In this document: positions 58,401-64,000 of the stretch, piece by piece | Position numbering within the stretch: position 1 is the first letter of the stretch | Layout of the letters: every line of letters starts with the position of its first letter | Assembly: GCA_038025085.1 (NCBI GenBank) | Contig: CM076154.1 | Span: 17,148,001-17,212,000 of the forward strand | Length of the DNA: 64,000 nt | Direction: 5' to 3' | Origin: Tetragonia tetragonoides | Taxonomy: Eukaryota; Streptophyta; Magnoliopsida; Caryophyllales; Aizoaceae | Made by a program: the position numbers and the translations under genes | The notes under the pieces: model-generated | Database searches by the model: none | What the model was told of the DNA's origin: nothing | Seen by the model: the letters and a program-made list of their open reading frames with translations, nothing else

Positions 58401-58638
58401 AGGTTGCTCGTTGGTGTCCTCAAGTGTGTTGGCACAGGACATTTAACAGTTGGTGATGGTCCGTCTTTCGACATGTTTTGATTTTCTTTTTGTTAAGTTC
58501 ATCTTTTCATTCCACTCACTAAAATGAATAATTGTTTCAGTGGAAAGGATCCTCAATGCAAAAGATGTGACGGCTGCAAGTCCTATGGCACCTGCGTGTG
58601 GCTTGTACCTTGGACATGTGAAATATGATCTGGAGTGA
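43492..58638 (+). CDS. tRNA pseudouridine synthase, TruA family (10 exons)
   Basis: Exons: 43492-43806, 44447-44503, 47537-47614, 49616-49669, 50961-51040, 51407-51506, 51584-51646, 54387-54596, 58398-58458, 58541-58638 (stop TGA). All introns are GT-AG; the sum is 1116 bp, 371 residues, with no broken codon. The N-terminal 75 residues are Ser/His- then Glu/Lys-rich, probably disordered. The catalytic domain begins RYLVAVEYIGTRFFG. The catalytic Asp is in SSRT-DTGVHAL, split exactly at the exon 2/3 junction. The ARYKAQERTYYYRLL segment and C-terminal RARSFLYHQVRLLVGVLK are conserved TruA motifs. An insert of about 50 residues in exon 8 (VSESVSTSYFPS...) is plant/eukaryote-like. The enzyme isomerises uridines to pseudouridine in tRNA, classically in the anticodon stem-loop. 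The transit-peptide status is unclear. Start chosen as the first in-frame ATG. Confidence 0.93.
45990..47060. other. GC-elevated block in intron 2, origin unknown
   Basis: Composition changes abruptly relative to the AT-rich intron. Organelle-type (for example mitochondrial) DNA is one possibility, because of the even base composition and long semi-open frames (- strand 46893-47282). I could not match any organellar gene with confidence. The rest of intron 2 (44504-47536) shows nothing else recognisable. Confidence 0.25.
49072..49206 (+). repeat. Direct repeat pair in intron 3
   Basis: CTGTTGGGGCTTTTAGTCTT occurs near 49072 and again near 49162. Each copy is followed by GTGAGTGTCCCTCACT or a close variant. 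Confidence 0.8.
49302..49420. repeat. Compound trinucleotide microsatellite in intron 3
   Basis: (AAT)n, then (AAC)n, then (AAT)n, then (ATT)n. The AAT and ATT halves are complementary, so the tract is an extended imperfect inverted repeat. Confidence 0.95.
50326..50655 (+). mobile_element. 5'-truncated LINE, 3' end only, in intron 4
   Basis: Starts within a plant LINE C-terminal coding end (HRPRGAKNIADGLGKQGLS type, then SVEFVAWF and stop near 50427), followed by a 3' UTR ending in a poly(A) run (50640-50655). Degenerate target duplications flank it: TCTTTTGTTGCATGGCTCGG (50301 on) and TCTTTTGTGGCTGAGTGG (50656 on). Confidence 0.7.
52280..52620 (-). pseudogene. LINE reverse-transcriptase remnant in intron 7
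   Basis: On the - strand a segment reads GFPSKFVQCVECCVTTVSY, then LKQGDPISVVTFSVC. These resemble the GFP-x-F-x-x-W and GLRQGDPLSP motifs of plant L1-type reverse transcriptases, with substitutions and frame breaks. The remainder of intron 7 (51647-54386) has no further feature that I can name. Confidence 0.65.
54991..55235 (+). mobile_element. tRNA-derived SINE in intron 8
   Basis: Begins GGTAGCTCAGATGATAAGAC (box-A-like). A second box-A-like GGGTAGCTCACAACGG lies at 55065, a good box B (GGTTCAAGTCC, 55133-55143) follows, and the 3' end is AAAAAA. The two A-box-like starts suggest a dimeric head. Confidence 0.65.
56004..56268. mobile_element. MITE in intron 8
   Basis: The terminal sequences GTGGTGTTTACTTGCTAG and, from the right, GGGCTCGTTTACTTACTTGC share GTTTACTT and continue with ATGCAATCA on both sides. 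They are flanked by ATAG on each side (56000-56003 and 56269-56272). No coding capacity. Confidence 0.6.
56700..56752 (+). mobile_element. 3' fragment of the same SINE family
   Basis: GGGCCCATGGGATTAGTCA, GCAAAGC and ATGTTATCTAAAAAA match the last 50 or so bases of the SINE at 54991-55235. Confidence 0.65.
56830..57640. repeat. CpG-rich repetitive block in intron 8
   Basis: A segment with many CG dinucleotides (GCGATATCGCGAAAACG, CGCGTCGCGGCGAG) in an otherwise CpG-poor intron. It contains short tandem units of GGCCGATAAATGACCG type at 57418-57510. Unclassified, probably an old repeat. Confidence 0.5.
57763..57890 (+). repeat. Tandem duplication of about 64 bp in intron 8
   Basis: CACTTTACTTTCTAGAA, then TTCACTTCTAGATGAT, occurs near 57763 and again near 57827, followed in both by GAGATTATAAGAA. 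Confidence 0.75.
57940..57990 (+). mobile_element. AU-like SINE 3' end
   Basis: GACCTCTCCAGATCCCGCC, GGCGGGAACTTCCTGG and GTTGTTGTTGTTT match the usual 3' end of plant AU-type SINEs (GGGAGCTT, then GTTGTTG repeats). Only the end is present. Confidence 0.5.
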
Positions 58639-60173
58639 GATAACTGTTACATGCCTCGGGCCTGAACCGTGAAGCATAGGAGTTTTGATGCGTTGAACAG
58701 CTGAGATTGATTAGGTTCCTGTCAATGCGAGGGAATTGAACAAGTCAAAATCGAAATCTGGACCCGATATATTCTTTTGGCCGCTTCATATTGGATGTTC
58801 CAGGATATTTTGTTAGATAGCTGATTTGAGGGTAGGAACACTTACATTGTCTATATACATGTTAGAACTATATTTTAGCATAGAGAAGAATTGAGATTAT
58901 TGTGAACAATGTAAAATTAACCTAAATGTTGTCTATTTCCATCACTAAAGTTTGACGTCTGCCAATCTTTTGCTTTGCTTTGCACCATTGTGCACCTTCA
59001 AGAAATATGGCATAAGAGCATGTTCTCTCACTTGTTACAGACTCAGAGGTGGCATCAGGCGCATGGAGTCAATTTTGGATTTTTAGGTCAAACAATCTCT
59101 GTTAAGGGGTTGTCAAGGGTTTGGGTTGCACGAAGATGCATGTCAGAGCGGGCCAAATTGGGTTGGATCATATGTTGGTGGTTGTGTTTCTGGTCAATTG
59201 TGGTCGGCTGGTCGCGTTAGTTTGAAATTTTTATTAATACTACAGTTTACGTACGTAACTTCTTTTTTCGAGAGGAGCTTATGTGTACATAACTTAATTT
59301 TGAGTTGATCAAGTTGTAATTTTGAGCGATGCTTTAACCAAGGATCAAGTGGCTCGACGTCGAAGCCTCAACTACCAGTCCAATGGAAGCACTGAATGGA
59401 TGTATAATGTTGAGTTAAGCTCAAGTTTCGGGGCATATCGTGTAAACATTTTCAAACACGCTTTTACCTCAATCCAAAACTTAAATCTCATGTGCAGTCT
59501 ATACTTGTGCCACTGATTATAGAACATTTGAGGAAGAGCAAAACGGTTCAAGGACATTAAGTTTGAAGTTGGATGATCATTTGTGAACAATAGAGATCTC
59601 AATAGCTTGAAGGCTGTGAGATTAATTGAAGGTAAGACACTGACAGTAGACCATAGTTCATCCTTCAAACATCAAAGCAAGAAAGTACCTGGAAATTTAT
59701 CACTCAAGTTTATGCATAATAGCGATAAATGAAAGTTGCTGAAAAAGCTGATATTGGACAATGAGAAAATGCCCATATATTGAATGCTCTGTAAGTACAC
59801 TATGATCTGTCTCAAATACTATCTGCCTTGAGGACTAATCCTTGATGAACCTATTGCAAGCAGAGCAGTACATAAATTTCAGATTACCAATGTGCTTTCT
59901 TCTTCAGAGGCATTCAGGCATACCTTACAAAGTTACAAACTAATCACTATTAGCTCATTTATATATCTTGACGCGCAAGCTCAGAAAGCTTCCTGTTGGA
60001 ATTGGCTTCCATTGATGCAGCTGTTCACCGTCTTCAACCTCTTCCTTACCTATGTTCTCTCAGCGTTACGTGAATTATAACTGCACAAGTGCTTCCCCGT
60101 TCATATGAACATTATGCTAAAACTGATGGCCCAGCCTCAGAAGATATCCAAAGTAGGACAACACTAAAATTAT
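58639..60173. other. 3' UTR of the pseudouridine synthase gene and intergenic space
   Basis: No gene recognised on either strand. The two neighbouring genes are convergent, so both 3' ends fall here. No canonical AATAAA signal could be assigned with confidence. Confidence 0.5.
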
Positions 60174-63100
60174 TCACTTCCGGGAAGAAGCTGATTTACT
60201 GGGAGGCGTCATGAATGACGCAACAGCTTCATGAATGCTACTGTGGTGACATGACTTCTGGTATCGGACAAGTGAGTTGGCTCCATTCCAGACACTTTGG
60301 CGACTGTTTGGGAAAAGAGTACCACATAACCCTAAGAGCATAGGGTTTTCAAGATCGCGGAAAGTCTCCATCAATCTTAATCTTTGCCGTTTCCTTTCCA
60401 ACTCCAGTAGCTGTAATATTACCATTACGTTAATTGATTACCCAACATACTCACTATGACAAAAAAATATGGTTTATTAATTGAAAACTTGCTATCTAAA
60501 GTTTTTAGCTGCAAAGGTCTTAACTACTAAAGATTCAGATCAGACCCCCCTGCTTTTCATTTCCAATGAGCTTTTAGATCTTAACCATTTCCCAATGCAT
60601 CACCACAATTCGAATTTGATGGCCTCACTTCCAATGTGATATAAAGGGACGGCCACCAAATCAGGATTGTGTCAGCCTTGGCCTTCCCATCCCTTGGCCG
60701 TAATCCAAGTTTTTGCCAGATCATGGGCAACGGCAATACTTCGCGCCTCCTTCCGATTCTTCCAATGTGGGACACTCATATGTGGGTTTTCTCTCTTAAC
60801 GCTCCCTCTCATATGTGAGTCCCTTTCAACTGCAATCTGAGGTAGGACAACATCCTCATTCTGAGGTTCAACATGCCCCTCCTGGGTTACCCTTTATAAA
60901 AGGAAATAGATAGAGGTTTGCCCACTCTCTTTGTTATTTACTTTTATTCTTACTTTCCTCTAGGGAGTTGGGAGGGGGGGGGGGGTCATAAAATATTAAT
61001 TGCATAAAAAGACATAAGACAAACTACAGTTATGTCAGTATATAACAATTCTGCTCTAAATGATCTAAATTTAACTGTAAATGCAAACTTGGCCTACACA
61101 TCATTTCCATTAGTTACAATGAAGCCAGTAAGATTTTTATGTGTCTCATTTACCAGAAAAACCATTAAATTTTTCATGACAACTTATTGTACCTCTTCAT
61201 GTTAACCTACTATATTTAGTTCTCAGTAGAACAAGTCTACTCAAAATTAGCATGTCTACTTTCTAAGTTTCGGGTTCAATAGGTGACACCATATATATCC
61301 AACAGATCATGAGCACACACATGTACGCATGAAATTTGTTTATCTAGTCTTGCTTCATTATTTATTTCATTGCCCAAATAGTGATTCCATGCATGACATC
61401 ACAAACAATCATGAGTTCTGATCCAGACAGAGAGACAGCTCAATACCTCATGTCTCTGTTGCAGATGCCAGTCTGTTTGCACTTCAGATTGAACTGACAT
61501 TTGTTTCTGAGCTTCACTCGTGATTCTACTTCCTGATTCATTTTGAACTTTCGCCTCAGTATGCAAATAGGATTCACTTTCACCTTTGTCACTTCGCTGT
61601 GACTTCTCTGAAATGTCTCCAGACCTATCAGATTTATCACGGAATTCCACTTTATCATCTTCTGTCTTCTGTTCATCATCATACTGAGGTGCAACACCCT
61701 CCAGCCTTGTTTCCTCTCCATCTTCCATTTCAGCATCTGCATCTACATCTTGGGAAGTCTCCATATAGGATGATGTATCCTCTCCACCAGGGCTCTCAGT
61801 ACGTAAATGCTCCTTATATCAGCAACAGTAGAAGAGTAAGACATAGGCTAGAGAAGAAGACCAGCAAGCAAGCAATATATAAGTTTAGAGGACTAGAATC
61901 AATTAAAAGATATGATATACTCCCTTCGTTCAGATTTAGTAGTCACATTTGGACATTATCAACGATATTGCCCCAGCGCCTCCAGAGAGGCCCCTGTCCA
62001 AGCGGGGTAAGGGAGGGTTGGATGTACACAACCTTACCCCTGTGGAAACAAAGAGGTCGTTTCCGTTGGACCCCTTAATTAATGCGCGACGACCATAGGC
62101 AACTTCACAGTAATAAGAAATGAAGATAGTTTAATGAGTCATTTTGATTTAGTCCATATATTCCAAAGCCAAAGAGTACTAGTCCTTTCGCCTCATTAAA
62201 AATGGACATCTCACTCAGAATAACATTTACCTTGCAGAATTCACTTCTCTTGGAAGCGCGAGCACAATTTATTACATCTCAAAACAGTAACCTTTTTTTT
62301 GGACATCTCAAATATAGAGACAGTCAAATCCAGATGCAGGGAGTATCAAATAATTGTGTTTTCACCAAAATCACGAGTTTGGGCTGAACTTCATATATGA
62401 AAAAACAAAGATCGTCCTCCACTATGAGAAACTATGCAGCAGGCAAACTCATATTGGCAATTTTTGCCATCCCCGACGAAGATGGCTCCATATGCAGTAG
62501 GACTCAAAAATACAATGGTAGTGTAAATGAAAACACAGAACCAAAGTAATATCACCGAAGTCTCAATAAGTTCTGCAATCTTGACAAGCACAAGTTGATG
62601 TGACACATTAATTGTATTGGCATCCCTAGAACATAAAAGCTCCAAAGAAACTATAATATGTCCCTTACTCCCTTCACCAATTTTTCTTAATAAACATAAA
62701 TATCGTTTTCCATTTAGGCTCTGTTTGGTTGGGCGGAAAATCGTTTTCAACTGAAAGTATTTTCAGCTGAAAATCATTTTCAGTGTAAAATGTATTTCCA
62801 TTCACATTTTCCGTTGTTTGTTACAACGGAAAACAATTTTCCTAAAAAACTATTTTTTATAAAAAATAAAATTTACTAACATAGTTGTGTCGATCTCGAA
62901 AAGTTAGGTGGATTCAAAAAAATAATCACCTCAAACGCATATCGGAGTCAAAAGTTATACTTATTTTGAAGAAAAAAAACAATATTGAGAAAGTGGCCCG
63001 AAAGTTCGGCCCGAAGCCCAATCAAGTCGGGTGCGAGTTTGTTTCTAAGACCCGAAGTCCCGACAACCAAACCCGATGATCAAGTCCACTATTAGTGCTC

Positions 63101-63485
63101 CGGGGACATAGTGTCACACCAACGGAAAACCGTTTTCCCTTCATTTTGAAGGGAAAGCATTTACACTTACACAGGCGAAAATGTTTTTCCCCCTTAAAAC
63201 CATTTTCCTTCTCATAAACCAAACAACGGAAAATGGGAAAACTGTTTTCACTCCAACCAAACGGAGCATTAACGTGTCAGCATGAAAATCCTTTCTTACA
63301 AACCAGTGCAGGTAAGTTAATACATGCAGCATGGAAATATATAAAAATCATAACAAAAGACTAACATCTTAAATCCACCTCAACTCCTAGAGGTCCAGCT
63401 CAGATCATTAAACGCTCAAAATTCTACCTGCTTTTCTAACACCAAGCTTCGGGTGTATCTATCTTCCACAAGATATCTTTCATAC
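60174..63485 (-). CDS. Unidentified gene, last three placeable exons
   Basis: Proposed exons on the - strand: 63485-63428, 61812-61447 and 60410-60174 (stop TGA). All splice sites are AG/GT and the phases agree (0 at both internal junctions). The first exon encodes ERYLVEDRYTRSLVLEKQ. The second is highly acidic and polar (MEDGEETRLEGVAPQYDD, DKSDRSGDISEKSQRS). The last begins with a charged helix (LLELERKRQRLRLMETFRD) and ends PPSKSASSRK. It is probably disordered and charged, as in many nuclear or RNA-processing factors, but I cannot name the family. Upstream exons must lie beyond 63485 or outside the window. Exon assignment is by eye. Confidence 0.5.
61966..62085 (-). mobile_element. AU-like SINE fragment in an intron
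   Basis: On the - strand: GGTCCAACGGAAACGACCTC, ACAGGGGTAAGGTTGTGTAC, then CCTTACCCCGCTTGG. This is the body of the plant AU-type SINE family, lacking the box-A head. Confidence 0.65.
62717..63268. mobile_element. Tourist-like (PIF/Harbinger) MITE
   Basis: Terminal repeats GGCTCTGTTTGGTTG and, from the right, TGCTCCGTTTGGTTG, with the 3-bp target duplication TTA (62714-62716 and 63269-63271), as expected for PIF/Harbinger. Subterminal regions are rich in GGAAAA/TTTTCC. No transposase. Confidence 0.85.
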
Positions 63486-64000
63486 CTTAAGAGGATCTAG
63501 AAGGCATTACCTGTGGTTAGATATCTTTCTCCTCACTTCACAATATCCATTTGGTTTCTTCCTATTTTTTCATATAGTCAGGCAAGAAAGGATCAAAGAA
63601 GAACTAGAACACATCTACACTTCTTTTTGCTGCTTTTGTTTTGGCCTGTTGCATTTGGTAGGAATGGAATAACAGAATTTTCCATAACCAGTTTCTCCCA
63701 GAAGCACTACCTTGGATTACAAAGTTATACACTTGTACTTTGCTTTGCTTTGCATTTTACTATTACAGTCCCCCGCAGACTCTCCTTGACTGATGTATGG
63801 AGGGTGTAGGCTATTGTTCCAAGTTCTGTCTAATGGTGAGGAATATGACCTCCCACTTGTAACACTTTCTCCTTTCATTAATATAATTATGGAGGGTGAG
63901 CAGAAAATTAGATTAACAAAATTCAATAACTAATACTTGTAATATACTAATGCCAAAGGGGCTTTAAGAAAGAAGAATCTCTCTTCAAAAACCACAATCA

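Noticed and set aside
60581..60840. Possible exon or TRIM/copia LTR start (GTCCCACATTGG-like on -)
   Set aside because: The motif is common in plant repeats, but no terminal repeat, primer site or duplication could be located.

Overview
This is nuclear DNA of a flowering plant, most likely a eudicot. It is AT-rich and has GT-AG introns. It carries plant-specific transposon lineages (Tat/Ogre and Tekay Ty3 elements, Tip100-type hAT, CACTA, MULE, Tourist-like MITEs, AU-like and other tRNA-derived SINEs). One intact intron-rich housekeeping gene is present. Nothing bacterial or viral was found. About two thirds of the window is nested transposable elements.

Positions 1-22706 are the internal region and 3' LTR of one very large, decayed Tat/Ogre-lineage Ty3 retrotransposon on the + strand; its 5' LTR lies outside the window. 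In order it has a first gag (split by a solo LTR of another element with a perfect 5-bp target duplication), a protease remnant, a second and divergent gag, three copies of a repeated hairpin motif, a G-patch/pol linker (split by a 3.4-kb non-autonomous CACTA element), RT, RNase H, a second archaeal-like RNase H, integrase, a fourth hairpin copy, an uninterrupted 434-codon antisense ORF, a 34-37 bp tandem array, and an LTR of about 5.8 kb that has itself received two small hAT elements. The element appears to have landed in the coding region of a MULE transposase, whose N-terminal remnant lies at 22712-23518 (- strand).

Positions 24.7-27.36 kb are largely featureless. Positions 27357-42702 hold a Tekay-type chromovirus on the - strand with two 2.65-2.68 kb LTRs. 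An unusual 330-codon ORF lies between its primer-binding site and gag. The left LTR is followed by a second primer-binding site and a second partial copy of the same ORF, so this is a tandem, shared-LTR arrangement. A hAT element of the Tip100 type (3.37 kb, transposase with two in-frame stops) sits inside the RNase H region.

Positions 43492-58638 hold a ten-exon, 371-codon tRNA pseudouridine synthase (TruA-family) gene on the + strand. Every splice junction can be placed and the frame is open throughout. Its introns contain SINE, LINE and MITE debris and a GC-elevated block of unknown origin. Positions 60174-63485 carry the last three exons I can place of an unidentified - strand gene that continues beyond the window.

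The most interesting signal is the four-copy hairpin motif of the Tat element. All copies share an outer stem, the string CTGAT, and a single unpaired T. Their inner stems differ in sequence from copy to copy yet remain complementary, which is the signature of a conserved RNA structure.
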